From the NCBI GenBank assembly GCA_031761405.1, contig JASEVX010000017.1:12348043-12412042 (forward strand): DNA of 64,000 bases, written 5' to 3'. Position 1 is the stretch's first letter. Every line of letters begins with the position of its first letter. This document shows, piece by piece, positions 20,494 to 31,740 of this stretch. The translations under genes and the position numbers were made by a program. The stretch comes from Serripes groenlandicus (lineage: Eukaryota > Mollusca > Bivalvia > Cardiida > Cardiidae). Below the pieces are notes generated by a model, which saw only the letters and a program-made list of their open reading frames with translations, had not been told where the DNA came from and did no database searches.

Positions 20494-21393
20494 GGCGCGG
20501 TCACTCGGTCACCGACGGCACGGTCACGCGGTACCGAACTTTGGTCACAACTTTATTAAGAATACGATACTTTCTGAAAAGGTTTACACTTTTTTACTCC
20601 TCATAGTTTAGTTTTCAGTGGTCTTTGTTCTTTATAAACGTAATCCATGAAAGCTACCATTCATTGCCGTTGTCTTATTTAGGTTTTATAGCACTTTTAA
20701 AGCCCGTCACTTCCGTACCGTTGAACAGATTCACGATTTATTACTACTATCTATTGTGTGATTTTCATTGACCATTACACTATAAAAACGTTATCCATTT
20801 TAGTTCAAATAAGTTGCAATGGTTTTCAGCAAATTTCAATATCAAACATAATTAGGCGATCCTTCGAAGTAAATATGCAAACATGTGTTCAATTTTTACT
20901 GTAAAATAACAATCTAAAGCTTTTAAAAAAGAACGTCAAAACACTACACTAATGCAAATGGAATGCAAGCACTAATCTTTGTAACGCTTTTAAGAGTTCA
21001 AATGATCTGTCCAGGTGTCTAGGTTGTTCCCGATTAACTCATTTAGTGACGCCAATTAGGAAAAATACACTCGTCTCTTTGGTATTTCATCGACAGTCTA
21101 TGTGTATGGTAAATGACCAAGAGAAAATCCTTTTCATGGTTGTAATTCCTTTACAAAGTAAAATATAAGTTAATTCTAAAAAACAATATTTTCACAATAC
21201 ATATATTATATGCAAACAAATCATCCAAGTTTTACATTAATGAACTCTATAATATTCAAAATAAGCATAACTTTTACTTTCCTTTTATGCACTGGTGTGG
21301 ATGCGTTTCTTTATTATTCGGAAAAAAGAAAATATATCATTGCCATAATCATCATCATCACAATCCCCATTTTTCGTCAATGAAAACTGAAAA
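20494..21393. promoter_or_regulatory. 5' flank of exon B, no defined promoter element
   Basis: If exon B begins a gene, its promoter and 5' UTR should lie here. The first 50 bases are GC-rich (CACCGACGGCACGGTCACGC), unlike the AT-rich surroundings, as expected near a start region. I cannot point to a TATA box or initiator. Around 21035 ATTAACTCATTTAGTGACGC may be a decayed MITE-T2 end. Confidence 0.25.
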
Positions 21394-21735
21394 CTTTAAC
21401 CCTTTTAGCACTTACAATAAATCTACAGCAGACGACTTTTTAAATCACTAATATATTCCGTACTATTCCGCATTTCCATGCGCTTATCATCCCAAGTAAA
21501 TCTTTCTTAACCCTTTCCCGCTTACAGACGCATTCTGACTCAACTGCAGAAGATGACGTTTGAAGATATTGCGGATAAAGGATATATACTTTTGATACGA
21601 ACTTTATATTTTTTCTCACTATATAGGCTGCTTCATTCTAAGATGATACATTCATTTATACAGATTTCCCATAGTTTTCCTTGTAGCTTCCTGCATATTG
21701 TTTTAGTTTGTAACGAGAAATCCGTCTGATAGATA
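21394..21735. mobile_element. Two decayed MITE-T1 copies
   Basis: A left-end fragment at 21395-21440 (TTTAACCCTTTTAGCACTTA, CAGCAGACGAC) is followed by another left end at 21507 (TTAACCCTTTCCCGCTTAC) with CATTCTGACTCAACTGCAG. Right ends are lost (only a trace, AGAAATCCGTCTG, near 21718). Confidence 0.7.
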
Positions 21736-21864
21736 TTTCACTCAGTCTGTATATATCGACGATTCACTGATTTCTCTCCAGTACTATTGAATATTTTCCC
21801 CGTGTTTATCATCCCATGATCCCATATACGTCTTTGTTAAAACAAACAATGAAACCTGTATCCA

Positions 21865-21996
21865 GAGCGCTCTAGATAAGGAGCTTTTATTCATGTTCTA
21901 AAATCCTTATTTGACATTCAAATCCTATGTTGTGGGTACTCAAAAGAATTGTCTCACTGAGACGATTCTTTTGAGTACCCACAACATAGGATTTGG
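21865..21996. repeat. Element H, near-perfect 37-bp-arm hairpin (copy 2)
   Basis: The same leader as the first copy (GCTCTAGATAAGGAGC, TTCATGTTCTAAAATCCTTA), then arms 21920-21956 and 21958-21994 that are complementary except for one G-T wobble, with a single-base centre. An extended cruciform or snapback RNA is possible. Confidence 0.9.
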
Positions 21997-22260
21997 TTTA
22001 GTAATAAGAGAGATATTGTGGGGAAAAGAGCAGTTTACTCCCTCTTATCTAGTCCTCTGTTAAATAAAGTATCTTAGATCTGTATACAGGCGAATGACCC
22101 ACGTCTGACTTGGCATAGACATACTTCAAATATTAATACTTTCAAATCTATTATCCTTTTTCCAACGATATTCATATGTACATACATGTCTGTCGGTTTG
22201 CGAAACGAATACGAGCAATGATAGAGCGTCAGCCACCAGAAAGCTGTATGAAAATCCATG

Positions 22261-22440
22261 TTAACACTTTCCCACATGCAGACGGTATTTGACGCATTTG
22301 CACCAGACGACATTTGAAAACACTGTTGCTAAAGGAGCGAAATGGCTCATTACAAACCAATCATTGTTATTTTCCGTAGCTTTGACTAAATGCGTTCTAA
22401 GTCGTTTGCTGCAGGGTTGCTGTATGTGGGATAGGGTTAA
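22261..22440. mobile_element. MITE-T1 copy with internal deletion
   Basis: TTAACACTTTCCCACATGCA to GTGGGATAGGGTTAA. Hairpin right arm and part of the interior are deleted. Confidence 0.9.
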
Positions 22441-22559
22441 CCCCGCTACCCTTAAGGTTGGTATCCGTGAGTTGTGGTCCGCATAATGAGATGCAGATAC
22501 TTTTATTTTAAGTTCAGACATTTCTCTCTGTCTGTCCATAACATATTACGGGCCCTTTA

Positions 22560-22782
22560 TTTGTTTTATTGGGGTTTTACGCCGCTTTCAACATTATTTC
22601 AGTTGTATCACGGCGACAGTTTACTTAATCATTATCCCTGGGTAAACAAACCAGTACTAGGCTAGAAAACGTGCCTTGTCCAAGGGCACTCGACCATGAC
22701 CGTATTGCCGTGACTGGGGATCAAACCCGGGACACCCGGTTTCTAATCCCCGACGCTAACCACTCGACCACGGCGGATTTAT
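22560..22782 (-). mobile_element. SINE-C, full length
   Basis: Minus strand: head TCCGCCGTGGTCGAGTGGTT (A-box), GTCCCGGGTTTGATCCCC (B-box), GTGCCCTTGGACAAGGCACG, TTGTTTACCCAGGGATAATG, tail CGCCGTGATACAACTGAAAT, GTTGAAAGCGGCGTAAAACC. Flanks GGGCCCTTTA (22550-22559) and GAGCCCTTTA (22783-22792) are a target duplication with one difference. Confidence 0.92.
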
Positions 22783-22792
22783 GAGCCCTTTA

Positions 22793-23260
22793 AAATAGGA
22801 CTGAGTGATTGATGTTTTCTTTATATTAATATAACTTTTACTTTTACATTAAGCACTTTGAGAGAAAATATATGTGTGCACATAAAGGTGCATCTGTCTG
22901 CATGTCGCCATCATATACACCACCACCATCATCGTCTTCATCGTCATCACTATTTTATTTTCTATTAATTTGTTCCTACTTTACTTTAATAATTAAGCAT
23001 TTTGTTCATACATTTTTGTTTCATTATGTTATTAATGTAAATTGAAATTTAAGAGTATCCATTTGAATGAAAGAGCGCTATCCATACATAAAAAACAGTC
23101 CGTTTCAACATAGTTCACGTAATCTTGTAATATATTGAATATTGGTACAAATAATTTCTTATAACACAAAAGAAGTTCCGTTTTTTTATAACTATCAACA
23201 ACACCTTCTGTGAACCACGTCAGACCAATGGGAGTCATGTGACCTCTCCGTTCCTGTAGC
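22793..23260. other. Unique AT-rich sequence
   Basis: Contains CACCACCATCATCGTC-type short trinucleotide runs near 22918-22950. Nothing else recognised. Confidence 0.4.
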
Positions 23261-23263
23261 ATT

Positions 23264-23487
23264 TAGTGCTTTCCGAAATGCAGGCGCTTTTTGACACATA
23301 TGCAGCAGACGACTTTTGAAAACCTTGGGATAATAGAAGAAATTGCTCAATGAGCAATGTTTCCACTTTAGAAAATAATAACTATTTCTAACGTTTAAAT
23401 AACAATACACATGTACTTTTATTTATTCATATTTATGCGCATGTTTTCAAAGTCGTCTGCAGATTTGTTGTATGTGGTAATGGGTTA
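23264..23487. mobile_element. MITE-T1 copy, left end decayed
   Basis: AGTGCTTTCCGAAATGCAGG at the left, ATATGCAGCAGACGACTTTTG, hairpin AAATTGCTCAATGAGCAATG with shortened loop, and GTGGTAATGGGTTAA at the right. Confidence 0.82.
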
Positions 23488-23764
23488 AAGTTGCAATGAC
23501 TTTACACAAGTAAAGCTAGACTTACACTATTCGTGTTTATAGAAACTAAATCCAGGACTATGTTATATTGACGGACAATTGGTGAGACTGTCCAAGAAAA
23601 TAAGTCCAGGCATGTGTTATGTTGGCGGACAGTAAACATATTGGTGAGACTGTCTGTATCCAAAGGCTTATCTAAGTCTTCATCGTAAGCAGATGCATAA
23701 AGGCTCCATACCTCCTGACGCGACTTTTATTTATAAAATGGTGTCGTAAACCTAAACCCTTCTC

Positions 23765-23898
23765 CCTGATAATATAACTACTTCATAATGTAACTACTTC
23801 ATAATGTAACTACTTCATAATATAACTACTTCATATAATGTAACTACTTCATAATATAACTACTTCATAATATAACTACTTCATAATATAACTTCTTC
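23765..23898. repeat. 16-17-bp minisatellite, about 8 copies
   Basis: Units of TAACTACTTCATAATG/TAACTACTTCATAATA in tandem, with one ATATAATG expansion. Confidence 0.9.
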
Positions 23899-23985
23899 CA
23901 GGGGCGTAGCTCCCTTTACGCACTGTAGGCACGTGCCTACACATTTTTTCTTAAAATTCCCCAAAATGCAGCTGCGGCGATAAAC
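23899..23985. mobile_element. Possible hAT-like element end
   Basis: CCAGGGGCGTAGCTCCC resembles the CAGGGGCGTAGC terminus common to many hAT-type DNA transposons, followed by GGCACGTGCCTACACA. It is truncated by or inserted next to a MITE-G. No matching opposite end was found. Confidence 0.3.
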
Positions 23986-23987
23986 AT

Positions 23988-24194
23988 CTGCGTAATGTAT
24001 CGACCAGATCAGCCTGCGCTGTCCGTGCAGACTGATCCGGCCGACACCTTTCGACTTAGGATAGATGTATAGAGTAGTGATTCCTGAGAAAATCCACAGG
24101 AGGCGAAAAGTGTCTATCCGGGTAGGCCTGTGTCGCATGCTTAGGCTGATCCGGGTCGATACTTTACGCAGAGTCCACAATGTTGATTTTCTCA
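23988..24194. mobile_element. MITE-G copy, left terminus missing
   Basis: Begins inside the terminal repeat at TCTGCGTAATGTATCGACC and ends GAGTCCACAATGTTGATTTT. The outer GAGCCGTCC sequence is missing on both sides. Confidence 0.88.
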
Positions 24195-24207
24195 AGCTAC
24201 ACCCTTG

Positions 24208-24690
24208 ACTTCATCTAGCAGTTTGTCCTCTCACGACATTCTCAGTTATGAGTGTTGTAACAACAACAACAATTACAATACACGTACTTCATCCAGCTGT
24301 TTTGTCCTCTCACTACATTTCAGTTATGAGTGTTGTAATAACAACAACAATTACAATACACGTACTTTATTGAGCTGTTTTGTCCTCTCACGACATTCTC
24401 AGTTGTGTGTGTTGTAACAACAACATCAACAATTACAATAAACGTACTTCATCGAGCTGTTTTGTCCTCTCACGACATTTTGAGTTATGAGTGTTGTAAC
24501 AACAACAACAATTACAATACACGTACTTCATGGAGCTGTTTTGTCCTCTCACGACAGTCTCAGTCATGAGTGTTGTAACAACAACAACAATTACAATACA
24601 CGTACTTCATTGAGCTGTTTTGTCATCTCACGATATTCTCAGTTATGAGTGTTCTAACAACAACAACAATTACAATACACGTACTTCGTC
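24208..24690. repeat. 79-bp tandem array, 6 copies
   Basis: Unit: GAGCTGTTTTGTCCTCTCAC, GACATTCTCAGTTATGAGTG, TTGTAACAACAACAACAATT, ACAATACACGTACTTCAT. Copies are highly similar. It abuts the MITE-G at its left. Confidence 0.93.
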
Positions 24691-24925
24691 GAGCTGGCCC
24701 ATACTCTCACAATATCCCGAAGTACATGTATAAGTCTGGAAAACAACAACAACAACAACAACAAACAAATCAATACTCGCGGATCATGACGACAATCTAT
24801 TTAATTTTCCACAAAAATATGTTCCACACTATGAAAATATTCCTTTGTCGGAATATGTCCTATGACTTACATATAATGGTCGTGTGTCTTTTTTTATGCT
24901 GTATCCAAAAATGCCGATTTATATA
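24691..24925. other. Sequence with a short (AAC)n run
   Basis: AACAACAACAACAACAACAA near 24742-24765. Otherwise unassigned. Confidence 0.5.
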
Positions 24926-25073
24926 GAGTGGAAAAGGTATTATGAACAATTTCCCATTTTCCCACAAAGTTTTCACCAATCATAATATGTTCACTTGTAT
25001 ACATTTTCTATATGTTTGCCTAGGTTTTTTCAATTCGTCTGCTGCATATTTGTTTTATGTAGTAAACAGTTAA
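24926..25073. mobile_element. Decayed MITE-T1 right half
   Basis: GAACAATTTCCCATTTTCCC, ACAAAGTTTTCACC, CAATTCGTCTGCTGCATATT and GTAGTAAACAGTTAA preserve the order of MITE-T1 right-half words with many changes. Confidence 0.55.
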
Positions 25074-25403
25074 TGTGAAAATTGAACGACACTTAGGATA
25101 AAAGCAAGAATAGTGCTATGAGATTCCAAACGCTAGTATATGTCAAATATAAAAACAATATTGGAAAAAGCAGACAACAAAAAGTTCTAAAAATGATAGT
25201 GATTTTATCTACAAAGTCAATCGAATTCATAGAATGTGCAATCATTAAAAAAAGGAGAACATTGCACTAAAGATCAAATATTTTGATAATTGTAGTGAAT
25301 TACAAGATTAATATCTTTGGCAATAATTAGGTACCGTATTTGTCCGACAATGATAACTCGTTTGCACTTACTATCTCGGATTAAGCTCAATTTGCTTTGT
25401 CAG
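25074..25403. other. Unique AT-rich sequence
   Basis: No feature recognised. Confidence 0.4.
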
Positions 25404-25631
25404 TTAACCCTTTCCCTCATATAGACGCTTTCTGACGCCTTCGCAGCAGACGGATTTTTGAAAACATAGTAACAAAAGAAGAAATTGCTCAAAACAAAAA
25501 AATCCTTTTTGCCACAATGTTTTCCACTTTTAGTCATAGGTTATCCATTCAATTATAGAGATTTTCTATTTTTTGAAAAAATATGTTCAAAGTCGTCTGC
25601 TGCATATTTGTTCTATGTGGGAAAGCGTTAA
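25404..25631. mobile_element. MITE-T1 copy
   Basis: TTAACCCTTTCCCTCATATA to GTGGGAAAGCGTTAA. The right arm of the hairpin is damaged (AAATTGCTCAAAACAAAAAA). Oriented like 7151-7382. Confidence 0.92.
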
Positions 25632-25964
25632 GCTCTCTGTCGTTGAATATGCTTTTCTCTAATTCGTTATCGACACATCAGTTTCTTTACTGTAGGCCTA
25701 CTTTCATTATAATGTGCGTTTGTAATAAAACAGAATCTCGGTATTCTATTCTGCAATTTTACCACCATTGACAATCTCTGCAATTCTGACACATACTGTC
25801 TTTACGAGTTAAGTCTATGCTTTCCAAAAACAAAGCACTGGTACTTTATTAGCACGGTGCTAACCTGGAAACTGTTATGTCACGCTGTTCTAATACAGAA
25901 GAAATATTCGACTTACTTTCCAATCAAACGTCAGATAATACATAGAGCGCACATACAAACATAT
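25632..25964. other. Unique sequence
   Basis: No feature recognised. Confidence 0.4.
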
Positions 25965-26195
25965 CGAGGGCTTGGCTTGAAACGGTTGTAACTAAAAACC
26001 CTATTTTGAAAACCCTGGTTTAGGGGCAATTTTGACCCCTTTGTAAACAATGCAAATTTAGGTGTCATTGCTCAGATTTGCATTGTTTACCAAGTAAAAT
26101 GATTTAACGCTTATAAAGACTTAATGGCGAGGTGATTAACCTTGGTAAAAAAAAAATGCAAATTTTAGTTACAACCGTTTCACGCCAAGCACTCG
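25965..26195. mobile_element. MITE-C copy 2, hairpin arm deleted
   Basis: CGAGGGCTTGGCTTGAAACG at the left and CGTTTCACGCCAAGCACTCG at the right, flanked by ATAT on both sides (4-bp target duplication). Only the left arm of the central hairpin remains (GGTGTCATTGCTCAG). Confidence 0.9.
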
Positions 26196-26607
26196 ATATA
26201 GAAATTAAAGCCTGTTGCATTTAGACGGGGAAGCTACAGTCGTATGGTCCCATCTTCTCCCTCTTCAAACAATGTCGATGTTCATCAGACGACATGATCG
26301 TAGGTAAGAATCTTCACCGATACTACATGTATTGGAAAACTGAATGTATACAGTATCCAACAGTTTCAACATTAAGACTCATATTCGACCAGACGAAGTA
26401 AAGAACAGAATTATGTTTTCCCAGAGAAATGTTAAAGGCTGGTAAATGAAAGGTGATCTACAAAAACCAACCGAATGTAATTATCGAACAGTGTATTTTC
26501 AGGTCAACCTGAGCATCTGCAAAGTTTAAACTGTCTCAGCCGAATGTTCGCCAAATAATCCACAGAACGAAGGTAACTACAGGTGTAATACTAAGGCCAA
26601 GGACGGT
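26196..26607. other. Unique sequence
   Basis: No feature recognised. Confidence 0.4.
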
Positions 26608-26813
26608 TTTCCTGGAGGCGCAGTCCGCGCAGGCTAATCCGGGCCGACACATTCCGTCTCAGTGGGGATATAGGTATAGAGTAATGATTCCCGAAGTAGA
26701 AAATCCACAGGAGGCAAACAGTGTCTGCTCGGGTTAGCCTGCGCGGCATGCTTAGGCTGATCCGGGTCGATGTTACGCAGAGTCCATTATGTTGGTTTTC
26801 TCACGGACGGCTC
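26608..26813. mobile_element. MITE-G copy, left end missing
   Basis: Starts at CGCAGTCCGCGCAGGCTAAT and ends GGTTTTCTCACGGACGGCTC. The left terminal inverted repeat has been replaced by GGACGGTTTTCCTGGAGG. Confidence 0.88.
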
Positions 26814-27044
26814 TTGAAAATGCCTTACATAGTATATCCATTAGTTATCCGTATACAAGTGAATCATGGACTTATCATTCCTTACATGTTAACCCTTATT
26901 CTAGAACGCCTAATTCTATCCTCTTTTTTGTTTTCACTTATTCGCTGACACGCCACTTCTGTGATCAGTGATAATGTTTCAAACGGCACATCATTGGGGA
27001 GAATGCAGTCAAGTTTTCAAATAAGAATTATAGAACCCGTTCCA

Positions 27045-28755
27045 TAATGTGGTCTTATTTTGACGCATTTACATATGAACGTATTTTGACGCATTTACAT
27101 ATGAACGTATTTTGACGCATTTACATGTGGACGTATTTTGACGCATTTACATGTGGACGTATTTTGACGCATTAACATGTGGACTTATTTTGATGCATTT
27201 ACATGTGGACTTATTTTGATGCATTTACATGTGGACTTATTTTGATGCATTTACATGTGGACTTATTTTGACGCATTTACATATGAACGTATTTTGACGC
27301 ATTTACATATGGACGTATTTTGACGCATTTACATATGAACGTATTTTGAGGCATTTACATATGAACGTATTTTGACGCATTTACATATGAACGTATTTTG
27401 ACGCATTTACATGTGGACTTATTTTGACGCATTTACATGTGTACTTATTTTGATGCATTTACATGTGGACTTATTTTGATGCATTTACATATGAACGTAT
27501 TTTGACGCATTTACATGTGGACTTATTTTGACGCATTTACATGTGGACTTATTTTGACGCATTTACATATGAACGTATTTTGACGCATTTACATGTGGAC
27601 TTATTTTGACGAATTTACATGTGGTCTTATTTTGACGCATTTACATATGAACGTATTTTGACGCATTTACATGTGGACTTATTTTGACGAATTTACATGT
27701 GGTCTTATTTTGACGCATTTACATGTGGACTCGCCTTTACATATGGACGTATTTTGACGCATTTACATGTGGACTTGTTTTTGAAGCATTTACATATGGA
27801 CTTATTTTGACGCATTTACACGTGGACTTGTTTTTGAAGCATTTATATGTGGACTTATTTTGACGCATTTACATGTGGACTTATTTTGACGCATTTACAT
27901 GTGGACCTATTTTGATGCATTTACATGTGGACTTATTTTGATGCATTTACATGTGGACTTATTTTGATGCATTTACATGTGGACCTATTTTGATGCATTT
28001 ACATGTTGACTTATTTTGATGCATTTACAGTTGGACCTATTTTGACGCATTTACATGAGGACGTATTTTGATGCATTTACATGTGGACTTATTTTGATGC
28101 ATTTACATGTGGACTTATTTTGATGCATTTACATGTGGACTTATTTTGACGCATTTACATATGAACGTATTTTGACGCATTTACATGTGGACTTATTTTG
28201 ACGCATTTACATGTGGACGTATTTTGACGCATTTACATGTGGACTTATTTTGACGCATTTACATATGAACGTATATTGACGCATTTACATGTGGACTTAT
28301 TTTGACGCATGTACATGTGGACTTATTTTGATGCATTTACATGTGGACTTATTTTGATGCATTTACATGTGGACTTATTTTGACGCATTTACATGTGGAC
28401 TTATTTTGACGCATTTACATGTGGACTTATTTTGATGCATTTACATGTGGATTTATTTTGACGCATTTACATGTGGACTTATTTTGACGCATTTACATGT
28501 GGACTTATTTTGACGCATTTACATGTGGGCTTATTTTGATGCATTTACATGTGGACTTATTGTGATGCATTTACATGTGGACTTATTTTGACGCATTTAC
28601 ATGTGTGGACTTATTTTGACGTATTTACATGTGGACTTATTTTGACGCATTTACATGTGGACTTATTTTGACGCATTTACATGTGGACTTATTTTGACGC
28701 ATTTACATGTGGACTTATTTTGACGCATTTACATGTGGACTTATTTTGACGCATG
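27045..28755. repeat. 26-bp satellite, about 65 copies
   Basis: Unit TTATTTTGACGCATTTACAT plus GTGGAC. Two main variants alternate in blocks: ATGTGGACTTA and ATATGAACGTA; a third class has GATGCATT instead of GACGCATT. Block structure (for example 27045-27175 versus 28320-28750) shows local homogenisation. Stop codons are frequent. Confidence 0.97.
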
Positions 28756-28803
28756 TACACCAGAGTACGTTAGAAGAGGTTGGGACAATTGGTTAAATTT
28801 CTC

Positions 28804-29033
28804 TTAACCCTTTGCCTCATACGACAACTCTGCAGCAGACGACTTTGAACATATTTTGTCAAAAATTAAAAATCTCTACAATACAATGGATAACCCATGA
28901 CTAAAAGTGGAAAAACATTGTGGAAAAAGGAGAAATTGCTCGTTTTCAGCAATTTCTTCTTTTGTCACTATGTTTTCAAAAAGCCGTCTGCTGTTGAGGT
29001 GTCAGAAAGCGTCTATAAGAGGGAAAGGGTTAA
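28804..29033. mobile_element. MITE-T1 copy
   Basis: TTAACCCTTTGCCTCATACG to AGAGGGAAAGGGTTAA. Hairpin AAATTGCTCGTTTTCAGCAATTT with one mismatch. Lies about 50 bp after the 26-bp satellite. Confidence 0.93.
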
Positions 29034-29766
29034 TGAGGAATTCTCCGTTTTTCTCAATGCTTTCACCTTTATGCAATATATGCAGATTTTACCATAGTTT
29101 TGCCCTGACGTTTTAAAAGTTGTACATGTAAAGGGTACAGTAGAATAGTGTGAATACAATCGGATAATGTCTGTTTTCTTCTGAGGACAATGTCATGACA
29201 GATAAACCATTTGTCAATAGGGCTACATTTCTTTCATATATTGGATTAATCCTTTATCGGTATAATATGTATATCACCTGCTTTGAAATAATTAAGGAAA
29301 TACATGTTGAATCCGGTAAATTAGAAACTATGTTTTGATTTATACAGAGTATAAACAGTGTGGCGAACATATGGAGATCATGATGCATATCGGTACATCC
29401 GTGTTGTAGCTACGATAAACTAGACAGAAGCTGTACGAATAAAGGAACGACTTTGTAGATAATAGAAAATGACCGGGTTTGACTGCGCAGAAATATAACT
29501 TAGTTTGGGCCTCGTCGGCTATTACTCTTTGAAGGTGGGTTTTCCCATGGCGGTGTTCGAACATTGATTTATAGATTATTGATCTAGTTGGATAATTATT
29601 ATTGATATCAATAGGCGATACGTGAGAGAAAACTAATCATTGTCTGTGACGTGAGACAATTTATTTCTTTGACTTACCCTTTCTCTCATACAAACAAGTT
29701 GTTATTGAATCTGAAATAGAAGCCTTTTGCAAACATTATAAAAGTGAAAAGGGGGAATTTGCTTAA
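29034..29766. other. Unique sequence with one MITE-T1 left-end trace
   Basis: TTACCCTTTCTCTCATACAA at about 29674 looks like a lone MITE-T1 end. Otherwise unassigned. Confidence 0.4.
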
Positions 29767-29992
29767 TTAACCATTTCCCTCATATATACGCTTTTTGACG
29801 CCTCTGCAGTAGACGGCTTTTTTGAAAACATAGTAACAAAAGAAGAAATTGCTCAAAACGCGCAATTTCTCCTTTTGCCACAATGTTTTCCACTTTTAGT
29901 CATAGGTTATTCATTCAATTTATTTTTTATTTTTTGACAAAATATGTTCAAAGTCGTCTGCTGCAGAATTGTCGTATGAGGGAAAGGATTAA
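29767..29992. mobile_element. MITE-T1 copy
   Basis: TTAACCATTTCCCTCATATA to GAGGGAAAGGATTAA. Hairpin AAATTGCTCAAAACGCGCAATTT with one mismatch. Confidence 0.93.
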
Positions 29993-30084
29993 GAGAAATT
30001 TAACCAATTGTCCCAAAAAAGTAACAATATCCCCTATATCCACGATATTTTCAACGATTTATGCGAAAAAACATTCAGTTTCTT

Positions 30085-30300
30085 TAAATTTCCTATGCCA
30101 ATTTACATGTTTGCAGCAGACTTCTTTTGAAAACATTGTGGCAAAAAGGGGAAATTGATCATAATAATGTATTTCTTCCTTTGTCATAATCTTTTCATCT
30201 CTATTATATATATATATAAATTTCTTTAGAGATATTTAATACATTTTTGCTTAGGTGTTGTCAAAGTCGACTGCTGCATATTTCGTGTATGTTGAAGCCA
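30085..30300. mobile_element. MITE-T1 copy, terminal repeats eroded
   Basis: TTTGCAGCAGACTTCTTTTG, AAAACATTGTGGCAAAAAGG, GTCATAATCTTTTC and AGTCGACTGCTGCATATTTC keep the internal order. Termini are not recognisable. Confidence 0.7.
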
Positions 30301-30325
30301 TTACATTATAATTATTCGGGTGTTT

Positions 30326-30545
30326 CCAAGGAATGTCAAAATGTGAGGAATTTACTAACCGGAAAGGCTGGTTATTTACCAAGGAATGTCAAAATGTGAG
30401 GAATTTACTTACCGGAAAGGCTGGTTATTTACCAAGGAATGTCAAAATGTGAGGAATTTACTTACCGGAAAGGCTGGTTATTTACCAAAGAATGTCAAAA
30501 TGTGAGGAATTTACTTATCGGAAAGGCTGGTTATTTACCACGGAA
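30326..30545. repeat. 53-bp tandem array, 4 copies
   Basis: Unit AAGGAATGTCAAAATGTGAG, GAATTTACTTACCGGAAAGG, CTGGTTATTTACC repeated with single-base differences. Confidence 0.95.
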
Positions 30546-31020
30546 AGTCTAACGCCGGGATATAACCGAAACACGGTTGAATATGGTTTAAATCACCATT
30601 CAGTGAGAAAGGCACAATCCACAGAGCAAAATACATTACACTGTTGACGATAACAACGTAATATTCTATAATTGAAAATTGATTATCATTTGATGCGCTC
30701 CGTATCTCCCCGTAATTACCCCATCCGTGTTTATTGCTGATAAACATTGATTTATACCAGCCTCCGTCATAACCATTTTATATTGTATGGTAAACTTATA
30801 CCTTTTATTGAATTTATATTGATATATCATTGGATTTATGTTAAATTAATATTGAATTAATATGGCCGTATTACATGTCCGATGAAAATAATATATTTGT
30901 TTGATTAAATAATGTGCTACACCGTTTTCAACAGTATTTAAGGTATACCATGCATACTCGAACTGCTGGTATAATTTATCCGTCCGCGCATGCGTCAATC
31001 GTTATATCGTTAGCCAATTC
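30546..31020. other. Unique sequence
   Basis: No feature recognised; AT-rich, with ATTGATTTATA-type words. Confidence 0.4.
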
Positions 31021-31025
31021 TGTCA

Positions 31026-31166
31026 TTTGGTATGTCCCGGTTTATCCCGCTATGTCCCGGTATGTCCCGGTATATCCCGGTATGTCCTGGTATATCCCGG
31101 TATGTCCCGGTATATCCCGGTATGTCCCGGTATATCCCGGTATGTCCCGGTATGTTCCGGTCGGGG
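31026..31166. repeat. 10-bp / 20-bp CCCGG minisatellite
   Basis: About 14 decamers alternating GGTATGTCCC and GGTATATCCC, giving a 20-bp higher-order unit. Open frames on both strands follow from the repeat. Confidence 0.95.
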
Positions 31167-31459
31167 ATCTCGGACGCTGATATTCGGCCTGATGCGGACG
31201 CTACTCTTATTCGCCTGATGATAGGCATATACACAATAAGGGCCGCGTCTTGCGATTTTAGATCTTAAAACATCTGCGTGCAGGTAAGTCTTAGGTAGGT
31301 CTAACAACAGTCTTCACTGTTTGCTTACCTGTCATGTAGATCTAAATAAAATTCTAACAAACCAGCCAGAAGTGGAGGCCCAATAGTTGTACGACAATGT
31401 GATCTTTTAATTGATGTCAAAACCCGGAGATTAGATCAGATCCGAGATCGGCAGATGCG
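31167..31459. other. Unique sequence between arrays
   Basis: No feature recognised. Confidence 0.4.
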
Positions 31460-31465
31460 GCTCAT

Positions 31466-31612
31466 TTGTACTGTTTTATGTACTGTTTTATGTACTTCTT
31501 TATGTACTGTTTTATGAACTGTTTTATGTACTGTTTTATGTACTGTTTTATGAACTGTTTTATGTACTGTTTTATGTACTGTTTTATGAACTGTTTTATG
31601 TACTGTTTTCAT
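31466..31612. repeat. 12-bp minisatellite, about 12 copies
   Basis: Units of TACTGTTTTATG with variant AACTGTTTTATG in tandem. A multiple of three, hence the open frames. Confidence 0.95.
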
Positions 31613-31675
31613 CGAAACACATTCCTCTGTTTTGTTATACCTAAGCGAAGTATCATTGAAAACGTCGATTGTTTG

Positions 31676-31740
31676 GTGTTTTACGTCGCTTTCAACCATT
31701 TCTCAGTTATATTACAGCGTTTACTGGGTAAGTTGCCAGT
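31676..31740 (-). mobile_element. SINE-A 3' tail segment, left flank of the 30-bp array
   Basis: Minus-strand SINE-A tail: GGTGTTTTACGTCGCTTTCA, ACCATTTCTCAGTTATATTA, CAGCGTTTACTGGGTAAGTT, GCCAGT. At the point where intact copies continue ACTACTGGTCCATTTATCC, the array begins. The rest of this SINE resumes at 36206. Confidence 0.93.

Noticed and set aside
27045..28755. CRISPR array
   Set aside because: Repeats are directly adjacent with no unique spacers, and the DNA is eukaryotic in character.
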